Positions 1 to 13,202 of a stretch of DNA of 64,000 nucleotides are shown here, one piece after another (positions within the stretch are counted from its first letter, which is position 1; each line of letters starts with the position of its first letter). A program made the position numbers and the translations under genes. The DNA is from Rodentibacter heidelbergensis (lineage in GTDB: Bacteria > Pseudomonadota > Gammaproteobacteria > Enterobacterales > Pasteurellaceae): the NCBI RefSeq assembly GCF_002000125.1, contig NZ_MLHH01000010.1:114315-178314 (forward strand), in the 5' to 3' direction. The notes under the pieces are model-generated. The model saw only the letters and a program-made list of their open reading frames with translations. It was not told the DNA's origin and made no database searches.

Positions 1-612
1 TTCCACCAATAAACGATCGACCGGGACATAACGAATGGCTTCACGAATAGCTTCGGCATTTTTAAAGGTAATGATGCCGGAACAAGAAATATAAAAATCT
101 AAATCTAACGCTTTTTTGGCGAAATCCAAGGTTTCGGTAAAACAATGAATCACCCCGCCACATTTTTCTGCTTGATGCTCACGCAACATAGAAATCGTAT
201 CATCGCCGGCGGAGCGGGTATGGATAATCACCGGTTTATTGAGCTGGTTTGCAATGTTGATTTGACTGGCAAAGATGGCTTGCTGTTCTGTTTTATTCTC
301 AGCACTGTAATAGTAATCCAAACCAATTTCACCAATGGCGATGACTTTTTTATCTTTCGCCAAATGTCGCAAACGTTCTGCATCATAGGGTTCTTCTTCA
401 AAATCCAAGGGATGCACACCGCAGGCCAATGAGATGTTGTCAAACCCTTTTAATTCTTCATAGGCCTTTTCAAATCGGCTCAATGTTACCCCAATGGCGA
501 GCAGATGTTTCACCTCCCGTGCGTAGGCTTTTTCCACCACATCTGCGATGTTTTTGTGTAAATTATCATAATCCAATGCATCTAAATGGCAGTGGGAATC
601 AACGATAAACAT
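1..612 (-). CDS. TatD family metal-dependent hydrolase (3'-truncated by window edge)
   Basis: Reading from the ATG at 612 leftward gives a protein that begins [14 protein letters not shown], the HxH metal-binding opening of TatD/YcfH hydrolases. [10 protein letters not shown] follows around residue 90 and [11 protein letters not shown] around residue 130; both are family signatures. The family are TIM-barrel, divalent-metal phosphoesterases, several with 3'-5' DNase activity. About 204 codons are present and the C-terminus lies beyond base 1, so the real gene is longer (usual length about 260). It sits 14 bases downstream of holB on the same strand. The order tmk-holB-tatD family matches the ycfH neighbourhood of Enterobacteria, so YcfH type is the likely subgroup. 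Confidence 0.9.
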   Translation of the reverse strand, partial: MFIVDSHCHLDALDYDNLHKNIADVVEKAYAREVKHLLAIGVTLSRFEKAYEELKGFDNISLACGVHPLDFEEEPYDAERLRHLAKDKKVIAIGEIGLDYYYSAENKTEQQAIFASQINIANQLNKPVIIHTRSAGDDTISMLREHQAEKCGGVIHCFTETLDFAKKALDLDFYISCSGIITFKNAEAIREAIRYVPVDRLLVE

Positions 613-626
613 AGCTTATTCTTTCC

Positions 627-1610
627 TTATTTTTCAAATACTTCTGTGATAAGTTTGGTCAAACCGTCTAACAGGATTAATTCCACATTCACACCATTAA
701 TTGAGTGTAAATCTGACCGCACTTTTTGCATGATTTGAATGGCTTGTAGCAATCCTAGAGCCGTTTGCTCATCACTAAATTGTTCCACACCACGCACTAA
801 ATCCGTCACTTGACGATGAGCGCTAATGTGAAGTTTATGTTTTAGGCTATCGGCAAGAAATGCTAAAATCCAATCAAGTTGGCGAAGATAATGCACTTTA
901 TCAAACAAAGGGAGCAGTTCCAAAGGGGAGCGGCGGCGATAAAAACGCCAAAATTGGCGAAGAAAATCTTTCCGCTGTTCAATTAACCCTTGTTGTAATA
1001 TCTCTAAAGCAAACAATGGACGACCGAACCCCATTGAAAGTGCGGTAACAATTTCCTGTTTTTCTGCTTCACATTGCGTTTGTAACCAAGCCTGTGCCAT
1101 TTCCGTTGGGGGGGCTGACAAATTCCACACCTGACAACGGCTGTAAATTGTCGCTAACAAACTTGCAGCGCTGTCTGCTTGCAATAAAAAATAGGTTTTT
1201 GGACGAGGCTCTTCCAAGGTTTTAAGCAGTGCATTGGCCGCCGCTTCCGTTAAGCGTTCAGCGCCTTTCACATAAACCACTTTATTGCCATTTTGCTGGG
1301 CATGCTGTGCCACAATCTCATTAATTTCACGCACTTGATCCACCCCGATATCTTTGCCTTCTATGGGGCTTAATTCATGGTAGTCCGGGTGGCTGTGCGC
1401 CTGCATTAAATGGCAAGCATGGCACTGCCCACAGGGTGCGGTATCTTGCGGGGTAAGGCACATAATACGGCGAGAAAGTGCTTCAAAGAGGTGTTCTACA
1501 CCTAATCCAACATCCGATTTTATAAGCACGGCATGATGTCCCAAACCTTCTGAAAAGGTTTGGGCTATTTGGGTATAAGTGGGGGTGAGCCAAGGATAAA
1601 GTGCGGTCAT
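627..1610 (-). CDS. holB: DNA polymerase III subunit delta'
   Basis: Subunit of the clamp-loader complex that places the beta clamp on primed DNA. The protein (327 aa from the chosen start) has the zinc-binding cysteine cluster [15 protein letters not shown] near residue 65 and the DEALLK-like stretch [12 protein letters not shown] near residue 130, both typical of delta'. I chose the ATG at 1608-1610 ([10 protein letters not shown]) because it overlaps the tmk stop as ATGA, which suggests translational coupling; a start 7 codons upstream would lie inside tmk. It is followed 14 bases later by the TatD-family gene. USS copies lie within it at 716-724 and near 1040 and 1600. Confidence 0.95.
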   Translation of the reverse strand: MTALYPWLTPTYTQIAQTFSEGLGHHAVLIKSDVGLGVEHLFEALSRRIMCLTPQDTAPCGQCHACHLMQAHSHPDYHELSPIEGKDIGVDQVREINEIVAQHAQQNGNKVVYVKGAERLTEAAANALLKTLEEPRPKTYFLLQADSAASLLATIYSRCQVWNLSAPPTEMAQAWLQTQCEAEKQEIVTALSMGFGRPLFALEILQQGLIEQRKDFLRQFWRFYRRRSPLELLPLFDKVHYLRQLDWILAFLADSLKHKLHISAHRQVTDLVRGVEQFSDEQTALGLLQAIQIMQKVRSDLHSINGVNVELILLDGLTKLITEVFEK

Positions 1611-2239
1611 TTTTCGATATGTTTCCACCAATTTTTAACCGCACTTTCAATATCTGCCCGCACCTGTTCAATGGATTGTTCTGCGTTAATAATCACCGCT
1701 TTTGGGCTGTCTTTAACTAACTCAAGATAACGGGCTCGGGTGCGGTAGAAAAAATCAAGATCCATTTGTTCAATACGATCTAACTCGCCCCGCCCACGGG
1801 CACGGGCTAATCCTACTTTCGGATCAATATCTAAATAAAGGGTGAGATCCGGCTCAAAATTCCCTAAAACCATTTCTTTTAAGGTTTTCATAAAATGCGG
1901 ATCGAGCTGACGCCCCCCACCTTGATAAGCCTGTGATGACATATCATGGCGGTCGCCCACCACCCATTTTCCTTGGCTAAGTGCCGGTTTAATCACATTT
2001 TCTACCAATTGGACACGAGCGGCATAAAGCATTAGTAATTCCGCTTTATCGGTTACCTGTTCTTCTTTTTCGTGTTTAATAAGCTGACGTAATTTTTCCG
2101 CCAAAGGCGTTCCCCCCGGTTCTCGGGTAAACACGACATCATCGATTCCCAATTCATTTAATATCTTCACCACCGATTGATGAGCGGTGCTTTTTCCTGC
2201 CCCTTCTAACCCTTCAATAACAATAAATTTTCCCATCAT
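1607..2239 (-). CDS. tmk: thymidylate kinase
   Basis: Phosphorylates dTMP to dTDP with ATP, an essential step of dTTP synthesis in the cytosol. The P-loop GLEGAGKST lies near residue 10, the DR(H/Y) motif [18 protein letters not shown] near residue 95, and the lid region [12 protein letters not shown] near residue 145. The length is 210 aa from the ATG at 2239, the usual size. A GGGA ribosome-binding sequence sits six bases upstream of that ATG; the ATG three bases further in is the alternative. It starts right after the mltG stop and overlaps holB by ATGA, so mltG-tmk-holB-tatD reads as one operon. Confidence 0.96.
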   Translation of the reverse strand: MMGKFIVIEGLEGAGKSTAHQSVVKILNELGIDDVVFTREPGGTPLAEKLRQLIKHEKEEQVTDKAELLMLYAARVQLVENVIKPALSQGKWVVGDRHDMSSQAYQGGGRQLDPHFMKTLKEMVLGNFEPDLTLYLDIDPKVGLARARGRGELDRIEQMDLDFFYRTRARYLELVKDSPKAVIINAEQSIEQVRADIESAVKNWWKHIEK

Positions 2240-2240
2240 A

Positions 2241-3290
2241 TTATTTCCCATTCTTTTGGCTACGATACCAACGCAGATAGTCTTGCACCGCTTTATTATG
2301 TTCGTTTAAGTTGCGTGTAAATTTATGCCCGCCACTTCCGTCTGCCACAAAGTAGTAAAAATCGGTTTTTTCAGGATGCGCCACTGCCTGCAAAGCACTT
2401 TCACTCACCATGGCAATAGGCGTTGGGGGTAATCCGTCAATAATATAGGTATTATAAGGGGTAGGTGTTTCCAAATCTTTTTTACGGATATTTCCCTGAT
2501 AATTTTCACCCATACCGTAAATGACAGTAGGATCGGTTTGTAATTTCATTTTTGCATTGAGGCGATTAATAAACACTGAAGCCACCTTAGCCCTTTCTGC
2601 CGCAATGCCTGTTTCTTTTTCTACTATGGAAGCCAGCACTAACATCTCGTGAGGGTTTGCTAACGGAAGGTTCTCATCACGTTCATTCCATGCTTTATCT
2701 AAGGCTTTTTTCAACCGTTCGGCAGCCCGTTGAAGCAAGGCTAAATCGGTTGAATTAGGTGCATAATTATAGGTATCCGGATATAGCCAACCATCAAGAT
2801 TTTTATATTCACCAATACTTTTTGGGATACTCGGGATATCGAGTAACTTGAAAATTTCTTGATCGCTTTTGTCTTTTAAGGTTTGGATTAAGTGCGGTGC
2901 ATTTTCGAGGTTTTTTCGCCACTCTTTGAAAGTTTTTCCCTCAATAAACTGCACGTTAAATTGAACCTCTTTTCCCGAATTAAGCAATGTTAAGAGATCG
3001 CCTACGGTATGAATTCCATTTAGCGAATAGACCCCTGCTTTAATTTTGTTCAGCGCCGGTTTTAATTTTAATAAATAGGGAAGAAGCTGTGCATTTTCGA
3101 TCAATTTTTCTTGTTCAAAAAGTGCGGCCAATTTTTTACCTGTTGTACCACGTTCAACAAACAGAAGCTGATCAGGCTGTGTATTGATGCTTTCTTGCTG
3201 AAAAGCCTTGAGTTTTTGATAACCAAAAAAGCCGCCTCCTATAGCAATCAGCAGAAGAAGAAATAGGCTAACTAAACATTTTTTCATCAT
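2241..3290 (-). CDS. mltG: endolytic murein transglycosylase
   Basis: YceG/MltG cleaves nascent glycan strands and may end peptidoglycan polymerisation. It is anchored in the inner membrane with the catalytic domain in the periplasm. Right after the start there is a lysine followed by one hydrophobic segment ([19 protein letters not shown]), then a LysM-like region. The catalytic YceG signature [15 protein letters not shown] lies near residue 220, containing the catalytic glutamate, followed by QTDPTVIYG. The length is 349 aa, normal for the family. Two ATGs at 3290 and 3287 are possible starts. The gene lies between surA and tmk, its usual tmk-adjacent position. Confidence 0.94.
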   Translation of the reverse strand: MMKKCLVSLFLLLLIAIGGGFFGYQKLKAFQQESINTQPDQLLFVERGTTGKKLAALFEQEKLIENAQLLPYLLKLKPALNKIKAGVYSLNGIHTVGDLLTLLNSGKEVQFNVQFIEGKTFKEWRKNLENAPHLIQTLKDKSDQEIFKLLDIPSIPKSIGEYKNLDGWLYPDTYNYAPNSTDLALLQRAAERLKKALDKAWNERDENLPLANPHEMLVLASIVEKETGIAAERAKVASVFINRLNAKMKLQTDPTVIYGMGENYQGNIRKKDLETPTPYNTYIIDGLPPTPIAMVSESALQAVAHPEKTDFYYFVADGSGGHKFTRNLNEHNKAVQDYLRWYRSQKNGK

Positions 3291-3316
3291 GGTACTCAAC
3301 AAAATAAAAACAACAA

Positions 3317-3336
3317 AAGGGGCAAAACGCCCCTCT
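3317..3336 (-). terminator. terminator after surA
   Basis: The arms AGGGGC (3318-3323) and GCCCCT (3329-3334) enclose a 5-base loop. Read on the minus strand the stem is followed by a T-rich run (TTTTGTTGTTTTTATTTT). It lies between surA and mltG and should separate their transcripts. Confidence 0.7.
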
Positions 3337-3352
3337 CACACAAAATATGAAT

Positions 3353-4285
3353 TTATTGATTAAAATACTGAATATCCGCTGTCTTACGCAATGCTTTTAC
3401 CCAATCTTTGGTGGCATCTTGTAACTGGCTATTCACAATTTTTTCATAGGCTTTTTGGCGATAGGCATCTTCTGTGCGATCCCCATCACGGGTTCCCGTT
3501 ACCTCTAAAATATGCCAACCAAACTCTGATTTAAACGGCGCAGAAATTACGCCCGGCTTAGTGGTTTGTACCACTTTAGCGAAAGGCCCCACATAGGCTT
3601 CAGGGAAAGCATAGCCTAAGCTTCCGCCATTGGCACCGGATAAATAATCTTTAGAATATTTTAATGCCGCATCCGCAAAAGTTGTTTTACCGGAAAGAAT
3701 ATCGGCACGAATTTGATTAAGCTCTGCTTTTGCTTGCGCATCGTTTAAAAGAGGGGTGAGCTTTAACAGAATATGGCGAACTTCATATTCTTTGCCGGTC
3801 ACTTTTTTCTCTGTACCACTCGCTTTTGCTTCATTCAGCATTTTTTCCCCAAGGGCATCCACTTCTTCACGAGTTACTTGAATACTGTTACTAATGGCAT
3901 GATTACGCACCCCGGACATCATCATTTGATTAGCAATTTGCTGACGAAATGCCTTCAGTGAAATCCCTTGATAATCCAATGCATCTAAAAACTGACCGTA
4001 GGTCAAACCATTTCTTGCGGCAATATCCTCTACGATTCGATCAATCTCACGAGGATTCACTTTCACACCGGATTCTTTAATGGCTTTTTGTACTAAAATA
4101 TCATCAATCACTTTATCTAAAGCGGTTTGATAATTACCTTTTTTACCCATCACTGAACGCACTTGACTTTCTAATATCGGCATACCATCGACAGTTGCAA
4201 CAACTCGTTCTGCGGCCTGAATAGAAGAAAATGCGAATACACCTAATAGCGTAATAAAAAGCGATTTTAGTCCTAATTTTTTCAT
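3353..4285 (-). CDS. surA: SurA-type periplasmic peptidyl-prolyl isomerase, single-parvulin form
   Basis: Periplasmic chaperone/isomerase for outer-membrane protein folding. A Sec signal peptide is clear (MKKLGLKSLFITLLGVFAFSS, then IQA before AERVVATVDG). The N-terminal SurA chaperone domain runs to about residue 160. One parvulin rotamase domain follows (VRHILLK, DAALKYSKD, GGSLGYAFPEAYVGPFA, SEFGWHILEV, about 170-275), then the C-terminal helix. At 310 aa it is much shorter than the 428-aa enterobacterial SurA, which has two parvulin domains; I recall the same short form from H. influenzae. A terminator separates it from mltG downstream. Confidence 0.88.
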   Translation of the reverse strand: MKKLGLKSLFITLLGVFAFSSIQAAERVVATVDGMPILESQVRSVMGKKGNYQTALDKVIDDILVQKAIKESGVKVNPREIDRIVEDIAARNGLTYGQFLDALDYQGISLKAFRQQIANQMMMSGVRNHAISNSIQVTREEVDALGEKMLNEAKASGTEKKVTGKEYEVRHILLKLTPLLNDAQAKAELNQIRADILSGKTTFADAALKYSKDYLSGANGGSLGYAFPEAYVGPFAKVVQTTKPGVISAPFKSEFGWHILEVTGTRDGDRTEDAYRQKAYEKIVNSQLQDATKDWVKALRKTADIQYFNQ

Positions 4286-4359
4286 CTTTATCGTTCTTTA
4301 ATAAGTCAATAACTTTCGTTAGAGTATCAATTTTAAACAAGGTTCACAATAGCTTAGGA

Positions 4360-4899
4360 TTATTTTGATAATAATGCCACTTCATCGCACCCATCATATT
4401 TTTGAGTGCGAACTTGAATTTTTTCTTCACGGCTGGTGGGGACATTTTTCCCTACATAATCTGCCCGAATAGGAAGCTCACGATGTCCACGATCGACAAA
4501 GATGACTAATTCAATTTTTGCCGCACGACCAAAATCCGTCAGTGCATCCATCGCGGCACGAATGGTTCGTCCGGTAAATAAAACATCATCAATTAAAATC
4601 ACTTCTTTATCTTTAATATTGAGATATTGTGATGCACCACGATACACCGGCATTGAATTTTCGAGTTCTATATGCTCTAAATCATCACGATAAAAGGTGA
4701 TATCCAACTCCATAGAAGGAACGTCCACATCAATCAAATCCCTAATTTTTCGTTTGATTAATGTCGCAATTTCCGCACCACGGCGTTTAATACCAACAAT
4801 CACAACGTTGTCTAAACTCGCATGCTTTTCAATAATTTCATGGGAAATACGAGAAATAGTGCGATGAAACTGATTTTCATCAATAATGATCTTTTCCAT
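4360..4899 (-). CDS. pyrR: bifunctional pyr operon regulator / uracil phosphoribosyltransferase
   Basis: Type I phosphoribosyltransferase of the PyrR family. The PRPP-binding loop VILIDDVLFTGRTIRAAMD lies near residue 100, IVGIKRRGAE near 35 and VDRGHRELPIRADYVGKN near 135, all matching PyrR. In Gram-positive bacteria PyrR binds pyr mRNA to cause attenuation; whether the Pasteurellaceae protein regulates or only makes UMP from uracil is not visible here. The length of 179 aa is normal. It stands alone between surA and the atp operon, with about 120 bases upstream before atpC. Confidence 0.92.
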   Translation of the reverse strand: MEKIIIDENQFHRTISRISHEIIEKHASLDNVVIVGIKRRGAEIATLIKRKIRDLIDVDVPSMELDITFYRDDLEHIELENSMPVYRGASQYLNIKDKEVILIDDVLFTGRTIRAAMDALTDFGRAAKIELVIFVDRGHRELPIRADYVGKNVPTSREEKIQVRTQKYDGCDEVALLSK

Positions 4900-4990
4900 A
4901 ATTCATCCAAATAAACGCTGAAACAGCCGGTAAAATACCACAAAAAACAAGGAAATTTAATTGCTTTTGATAAATGACAACCCACAAACA

Positions 4991-5020
4991 AAAAGTGCGG
5001 TTAAATTTAACCGCACTTTT
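4991..5020 (-). terminator. USS-pair terminator of the atp operon
   Basis: Two complete uptake signal sequences face each other as a perfect palindrome with 15-base arms and no spacer (AAAAGTGCGGTTAAA plus its complement). It begins two bases after the atpC stop, and T-runs flank it on both strands. It acts as the likely transcription terminator of atpIBEFHAGDC as well as a DNA-uptake signal. Confidence 0.8.
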
Positions 5021-5022
5021 TA

Positions 5023-5451
5023 TTATCTTTTTGATTTCACAAGTTTTTCTGTTAATTCGTAGGCTCGAAGTTTTGCCAATTCTTTGGAAAGTTTTGCCAC
5101 CAGTAGCTCATGATCAACATCAGCAACCTGTGCCACAATATTTTCCTCAGCTTTGCGTTTTGCTTCACGAATACGATCCGCATCTAACTCACTACCACGA
5201 ATTGCTACATCAGCAAGCACAGTCACAACCTTCGGCTGAACTTCTAAAAAGCCACCCGATACATAGATGACTTCTTCTTTATCATCTTCAAGGGTAAATT
5301 TCACAATTCCCGGTTTAATCGCCGTTAGCAACGGTGTATGATTAGGTAAAATACCGAGTTCACCCTCCACCCCTGTTGCTTGAATTTGCTTAACAGCCCC
5401 TTCAAAGATTTTTTGCTCTGCGCTCACTATTGTTAGGTTAAATGTCGCCAT
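5023..5451 (-). CDS. atpC: F1F0 ATP synthase subunit epsilon
   Basis: Small central-stalk subunit that couples rotation to catalysis and can inhibit hydrolysis. The N-terminal beta-sandwich is marked by [34 protein letters not shown] and [19 protein letters not shown]; the C-terminal helices include [17 protein letters not shown]. The length is 142 aa, as in other Gammaproteobacteria. AAGGAGAA lies just upstream of the ATG. It is the last gene of the atp operon and ends directly at the USS palindrome. Confidence 0.97.
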   Translation of the reverse strand: MATFNLTIVSAEQKIFEGAVKQIQATGVEGELGILPNHTPLLTAIKPGIVKFTLEDDKEEVIYVSGGFLEVQPKVVTVLADVAIRGSELDADRIREAKRKAEENIVAQVADVDHELLVAKLSKELAKLRAYELTEKLVKSKR

Positions 5452-5481
5452 TTTTGTTCTCCTTCAAATGACTTGAAGTGA

Positions 5482-7741
<2,260 letters not shown>

Positions 7742-7758
7742 CTTCTTTCTCCGTTATC

Positions 7759-9300
7759 TTACCAAGCACTATTGGCTTTAAAATTATCCAAAATCGTTTT
7801 CAATGTGTCTTTTATCTCATCATTGTAATTACCGGTTTTGGTTAATTCTGCCATAAAGTCGCCATGGTTACGGTGAGCATAGTCTAAAAGTGCGGTCTCA
7901 AAACTTGCAATTTTTTGCAATTCTACGTCTTCTAAATAGCCAAACTCAACAGCGAAAAGCAACACAGATTGCTCTGCAACACTCAGCGGTGCATATTGTT
8001 TTTGTTTCAATAATTCAGTCACTTTTTCACCGTGAGAAAGCTGTTTACGGGTTGCATCATCAAGATCAGAGGCAAATTGCGCAAACGCTGCTAATTCACG
8101 ATATTGTGCTAATGCGGTACGAATCCCACCGGCGAGTTTTTTCACTACTTTAGTTTGTGCCGCACCCCCTACACGAGAAACCGAAATACCTGGGTTTACC
8201 GCAGGACGAATACCTGAGTTAAACAAGTTAGATTCTAAGAAAATCTGACCATCGGTAATGGAAATCACGTTGGTTGGTACGAAAGCAGAAACGTCACCTG
8301 CTTGGGTTTCGATAATAGGAAGGGCAGTTAAAGAACCGGTTTTTCCTTTTACTTCACCATTAGTGAATTTTTCTACATATTCTTCGTTAACCCGTGCTGC
8401 ACGCTCAAGTAAACGTGAGTGTAAATAGAAAACATCGCCAGGGTAAGCTTCACGACCCGGTGGACGGCGTAATAATAATGAAATTTGACGGTAAGCTACC
8501 GCTTGTTTTGATAAATCATCATAAACAATTAACGCATCTTCACCACGATCACGGAAATATTCACCCATTGCACAACCGGCATAAGGGGCAAGATATTGTA
8601 ATGCGGCAGATTCAGAGGCTGATGCAGCAACCACAATGGTATTTGCCAAAGCACCATGTTCTTCTAATTTACGCACAACGTTTGCAATAGTTGATGCTTT
8701 TTGACCAATGGCAACATAGATACATTTAATTCCTGAATCACGTTGGTTAATGATCGCATCAATCGCTAATGCAGTTTTACCGGTTTGGCGGTCTCCGATG
8801 ATCAATTCACGCTGACCTCGGCCGATCGGCACCATAGAGTCCACCGCTTTATAACCGGTTTGTACCGGTTGATCCACCGATTTACGTTCGATAACACCCG
8901 GTGCGATCACTTCAACCGGTGAAAAGCCATCATTTTCGATTTCACCTTTACCGTCAATCGGTTGACCAAGAGTATTGACCACACGACCTAATAAACCACG
9001 GCCTACCGGTACTTCTAGAATACGTCCGGTACATTGAACTTCCATGCCTTCCGCTAAATCAGCATAAGGCCCCATGACTACCGCACCTACCGAGTCACGC
9101 TCAAGGTTAAGTGCCATAGCATAGCGATTTCCAGGTAATGCTATCATTTCCCCTTGCATTACATCGCTCAAACCGTGAATACGAATAATACCGTCACTTA
9201 CGGAAACAATTGTCCCAGTGTTGCGGGCTTCACTTACCACATCAAACTGCGCAATTCGTTTTTTAATCAATTCACTAATTTCAGTTGAATTTAGTTGCAT
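7759..9300 (-). CDS. atpA: F1F0 ATP synthase subunit alpha
   Basis: Non-catalytic nucleotide-binding subunit of F1. The Walker A motif [13 protein letters not shown] lies near residue 170, [10 protein letters not shown] near 200, and the family signature [17 protein letters not shown] near 360. The N-terminus [16 protein letters not shown] binds the peripheral stalk. The length of 513 aa equals the Escherichia coli protein. It follows atpH by 15 bases and precedes atpG by 17, within one operon. Confidence 0.98.
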   Translation of the reverse strand: MQLNSTEISELIKKRIAQFDVVSEARNTGTIVSVSDGIIRIHGLSDVMQGEMIALPGNRYAMALNLERDSVGAVVMGPYADLAEGMEVQCTGRILEVPVGRGLLGRVVNTLGQPIDGKGEIENDGFSPVEVIAPGVIERKSVDQPVQTGYKAVDSMVPIGRGQRELIIGDRQTGKTALAIDAIINQRDSGIKCIYVAIGQKASTIANVVRKLEEHGALANTIVVAASASESAALQYLAPYAGCAMGEYFRDRGEDALIVYDDLSKQAVAYRQISLLLRRPPGREAYPGDVFYLHSRLLERAARVNEEYVEKFTNGEVKGKTGSLTALPIIETQAGDVSAFVPTNVISITDGQIFLESNLFNSGIRPAVNPGISVSRVGGAAQTKVVKKLAGGIRTALAQYRELAAFAQFASDLDDATRKQLSHGEKVTELLKQKQYAPLSVAEQSVLLFAVEFGYLEDVELQKIASFETALLDYAHRNHGDFMAELTKTGNYNDEIKDTLKTILDNFKANSAW

Positions 9301-9315
9301 CTTTTATTCCTCTTA

Positions 9316-9861
9316 TCATTGCAACTCATTTGCAAGACGGTCGAGCTGTCCACGGCTACTTCCATCAATTACAAAATCTTCTGTACGGATAATAACACCG
9401 GCAATGAGTGAATCATCCACGTTGCAATTTACTTTCACTTTGCGAGCTAATCTTTTTTCCATTGCCGCAGCAATTTTTTCAATTTGAGTTGCATTCAATG
9501 GTTGTGCAGAAGTGACTTGTACCTCTGCAATGGCTTGATGTTCTTCCACATAACGGGTAAATTCGGAAAATACCGCAGGAATAGCACTCAAACGCTTATT
9601 TTCAGCCATTAACCGAATAAGATTTTGCCCATATTGATCGAGCTGTTCACCACAAATTGAAATAACCGTATCCGCAACTTTTTGAGAAGAAAGCGAACTT
9701 ACAAGAAAGGCTTCCATTTGTTCGTTTTCCACAAGTGCGGTCAAAAATTTCAACATTTCTGTCCATTTTTCTACCGCACTTTTATCGTTTGCGGATTGCT
9801 CCACGGCAAAATCAAATGCTGCTTTTGCATAAGGGCGAGCTATCGTAGTTAATTCTGACAT
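9316..9861 (-). CDS. atpH: F1F0 ATP synthase subunit delta
   Basis: Peripheral-stalk subunit joining F1 alpha to the b dimer. The N-terminal helical bundle starts with [17 protein letters not shown] and the C-terminal part holds [18 protein letters not shown] and the ending [13 protein letters not shown], both conserved. The length is 181 aa (usual about 177). Two USS copies in opposite orientation, near 9733 and 9774, fall inside the coding sequence. It lies 13 bases after atpF. Confidence 0.97.
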   Translation of the reverse strand: MSELTTIARPYAKAAFDFAVEQSANDKSAVEKWTEMLKFLTALVENEQMEAFLVSSLSSQKVADTVISICGEQLDQYGQNLIRLMAENKRLSAIPAVFSEFTRYVEEHQAIAEVQVTSAQPLNATQIEKIAAAMEKRLARKVKVNCNVDDSLIAGVIIRTEDFVIDGSSRGQLDRLANELQ

Positions 9862-9874
9862 AAGCTAAAGCCTC

Positions 9875-10345
9875 TTATAGTTCTGCAACTAATTTATCAA
9901 TAATGTCATTGTTTGCCGCTTCATCAATCGTGCGACCCACAATTTTCTCAGCACCGGCAATTGCTAATGAAGCCACTTTAAGACGTAATTCCTCTTGAAC
10001 ACGTTTACGTTCAGCTTCGACTTCTGCATAACCTTGTTCAATAATTTTCGCTTTAAGCTCTTCTGCTTCGGTTTTGACTTCGTCAAGCACTTCATTACGT
10101 CGCTTGTTTGCAGCATCGATAATTTCTTGAGCTTGAATTCTCGCTTTTGAAATTTCTTCTTCTGCAAGTAACTTAGTATCTGCTTGCTCTTTTTTGGCAG
10201 CTTCTGCAGATGCTAAGGCATTGGCAATTTGGCTTTGACGTGTTTCAATTGCTTTAATAATTGGTGGCCACACAAATTTCATACAGAACCATACGAACAG
10301 TGCGAATGAAACGAGTTGACCAATTAATGTTGCATTTAAATTCAC
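9875..10345 (-). CDS. atpF: F1F0 ATP synthase subunit b
   Basis: Membrane-anchored peripheral-stalk subunit; two copies form the stator. One N-terminal membrane segment ([20 protein letters not shown]) is followed by a long charged coiled coil rich in A, K and E ([18 protein letters not shown]). The 156-aa length is standard. AGGAGG lies upstream of the ATG. It follows atpE in the usual order B-E-F-H-A-G-D-C. Confidence 0.97.
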   Translation of the reverse strand: MNLNATLIGQLVSFALFVWFCMKFVWPPIIKAIETRQSQIANALASAEAAKKEQADTKLLAEEEISKARIQAQEIIDAANKRRNEVLDEVKTEAEELKAKIIEQGYAEVEAERKRVQEELRLKVASLAIAGAEKIVGRTIDEAANNDIIDKLVAEL

Positions 10346-10393
10346 AACGTCCTCCTTAAAATGCTTGTTTTACGTTGATAAGCAAATAAGGGA

Positions 10394-10666
<273 letters not shown>

Positions 10667-10704
10667 TTAAGTTTTAGCCCTAGAGCTGGTTAATAAAAAA
10701 ATGA

Positions 10705-11502
<798 letters not shown>

Positions 11503-11519
11503 TTAGAATGTAGTAAAAA

Positions 11520-11894
11520 TCAAACTCGGCGAAGCAAAAATGGAATTAAATTATTCAACATTAACGCTATAAAAAAGCCACTAAAGAAAATGACGAAGTT
11601 TGTTACCAAAAGCCATTTAAAGGATAGGATAATGAGCGCAATGGTTAATACAAACTTGATAGCTTCCCCTCTATAAAAAGTGCTTAATTTTGTCGATAGT
11701 TGTTGTTTTCGGTAAAAAACCATATAGACGAAAGCACTGAAAGGAAGTAATGCCGAAAGAAAGCCAAATAAAAAATCAATCCCATTTCTCATTTGCCAAA
11801 AAGCAAAAAAACAAGCGAGTAGTAACATGATGACTAATTCAATTTGAATAGCTTTTCTATACTGAATTTTCGCTTGTTGGATAATTCTCGACAT
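11520..11894 (-). CDS. atpI: ATP synthase subunit I-like protein
   Basis: Small hydrophobic protein with four predicted membrane segments (IELVMLLLACFFAFW, FLSALLPFSAFVYMVFY, FVLTIALIILSFKWLL, FVIFFSGFFIALML). By position at the head of the atp operon and by size (124 aa) it is AtpI, thought to help c-ring assembly. The start is uncertain: the ATG at 11894 has AAGG thirteen bases upstream, and an in-frame TTG at 11903 is closer to it. The sequence is poorly conserved, as is usual for AtpI. Confidence 0.8.
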   Translation of the reverse strand: MSRIIQQAKIQYRKAIQIELVIMLLLACFFAFWQMRNGIDFLFGFLSALLPFSAFVYMVFYRKQQLSTKLSTFYRGEAIKFVLTIALIILSFKWLLVTNFVIFFSGFFIALMLNNLIPFLLRRV

Positions 11895-11921
11895 TATTTT
11901 CAATAACCTTAAACCTTGGCA

Positions 11922-11949
11922 ATTATACTCTTGATAAAATCATATTCAA
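11922..11949 (-). promoter_or_regulatory. candidate sigma70 promoter for the atp operon
   Basis: On the minus strand TTGAAT (11944-11949) and a perfect TATAAT (11922-11927) are separated by 16 bases. This predicts transcription starting about 20 bases before atpI. It lies between rsmG and atpI, so the atp operon has its own promoter here. Confidence 0.6.
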
Positions 11950-12016
11950 CTTAAAAACGGACAAAAAAATGTTAACTAAATCACAGTTTTAAAAAATTTA
12001 ACAAAAATGTAAGGAT

Positions 12017-12628
12017 TTATTGCAAGATGATTAAATGTCGCTCACCCACTAATTCTGGCACTTGTAATGGTATGATTTGTTTTATTGTATATTTATTATC
12101 CAACTGTTGAACTTCTTCCGAGTGATAAATACCTTTTAACGCATAAAAATACCCACTTTCTTTAGGAAGATGATGACACCAATCCGTCATATCTTTCAGT
12201 GAAGCAAAAGCCCGGCTTAATACTCCGTCAAATTTTTCAGCAGGTTGATATTCTTCCACCCGGCTTAGTATAGGGGTGATATTGTTTAGCCCTAATTCAC
12301 GCATAGCATTACGAACAAAACTTATACGTTTACCTAGGCTATCGAGTAATACAAAGTGTTTATTTGGGTTTGCAATCGCTAAAGGTAAACCGGGTAAACC
12401 GGGGCCTGTCCCCACATCAATAAAATATTCCCCTTGTAAATAAGGGCTTACCACAAGACTATCTAAAATATGTTTTACCAACATTTCTTGTGGATCGCGT
12501 ACCGAAGTTAAATTATAGGCTTTATTCCATTTATTTAATAAATTGACAAGGTCGATCAACTGCTGTTTTTGTTGATCATTTAATTGGATATTTGCCTGTG
12601 TCAGTAATCGGTCTAATTTTGCTTTCAT
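12017..12628 (-). CDS. rsmG: 16S rRNA (guanine527-N7)-methyltransferase
   Basis: RsmG (GidB) methylates G527 of 16S rRNA using S-adenosylmethionine. The SAM-binding region [19 protein letters not shown] lies near residue 65, [14 protein letters not shown] near 90, and [10 protein letters not shown] near 135. The chosen ATG at 12626-12628 (MKAKLDRLL) gives 203 aa, as in H. influenzae; the frame runs 11 codons upstream but overlaps nothing informative. It lies upstream of the atp genes, the ancestral gidB-atp order. Its usual partner mnmG (gidA) is about 3.9 kb away beyond an intervening block. Confidence 0.95.
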   Translation of the reverse strand: MKAKLDRLLTQANIQLNDQQKQQLIDLVNLLNKWNKAYNLTSVRDPQEMLVKHILDSLVVSPYLQGEYFIDVGTGPGLPGLPLAIANPNKHFVLLDSLGKRISFVRNAMRELGLNNITPILSRVEEYQPAEKFDGVLSRAFASLKDMTDWCHHLPKESGYFYALKGIYHSEEVQQLDNKYTIKQIIPLQVPELVGERHLIILQ

Positions 12629-12686
12629 TGATCGTCTATACTTTGTAAAAATGCCGTTCATTCTACTTGAAAGTGCGGTCGTTATT

Positions 12687-13049
12687 CTATGGATTTTTCG
12701 ATTTTTGCTGCAAAATCCCGCCTAAATTGGTTTCCAACCAATCCACTAACTCAAACATTTTATTTGATGCTTGTATGCCAAATGGCGTTAATGTGTAATC
12801 CACATGAGGCGGGACGGTATTATAAGATTTTCTTATTAACATACCATCTGCTTCCAGTTCTTGTAATGTTTTGGTCAACATACGCTCGCTTACGCCATCG
12901 ATCATACGACGTAATTCACTAAAACGTTTCGTACCTGAATGTAAACTGATTAATACTAATACGCCCCAACGGCTGGTCAAATGTTGCAAAATTTGACGAG
13001 AAGGGCATGCTGAAGCCAAAACATTTCCACGTTCAAAAAAATTTTCCAT
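12687..13049 (-). CDS. ytfH: HxlR-family transcriptional regulator (YtfH/QorR type)
   Basis: Winged-helix regulator of 120 aa. The HxlR hallmarks are [18 protein letters not shown] with the conserved cysteine near residue 12, then [20 protein letters not shown] and the wing [13 protein letters not shown]. The match to E. coli YtfH, which is likewise divergent from ytfG, is strong along the whole length as I recall it. Such regulators commonly sense reactive electrophiles or quinones through the cysteine. The ATG at 13047-13049 has AGGA upstream. It is divergent from the quinone reductase-like gene across a 153-base spacer with a palindrome. Confidence 0.85.
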   Translation of the reverse strand: MENFFERGNVLASACPSRQILQHLTSRWGVLVLISLHSGTKRFSELRRMIDGVSERMLTKTLQELEADGMLIRKSYNTVPPHVDYTLTPFGIQASNKMFELVDWLETNLGGILQQKSKNP

Positions 13050-13102
13050 TTTTATTTCCTTTAAAATCATTAAGTTACTATTTTTCAATTAAATCTTTAA
13101 CA

Positions 13103-13135
13103 CTTACTTTTATGTAAGTACTTCTCAAAAGTAAG
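13103..13135. promoter_or_regulatory. palindrome in the ytfH-ytfG divergent promoter (candidate operator)
   Basis: CTTACTTTT (13103-13111) and AAAAGTAAG (13127-13135) form a perfect 9-base inverted repeat with a 15-base spacer; a second smaller repeat, CTTAC...GTAAG, lies inside (13103-13118). Its place between the regulator and its divergent neighbour suggests the HxlR operator. This is inference from position and symmetry only. Confidence 0.5.
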
Positions 13136-13202
13136 AATTGAAATTATTATAGTCGCCATCAATTAATAGGGTCAACTATTTCAACATAGAGAGGAAAATG
13201 AA

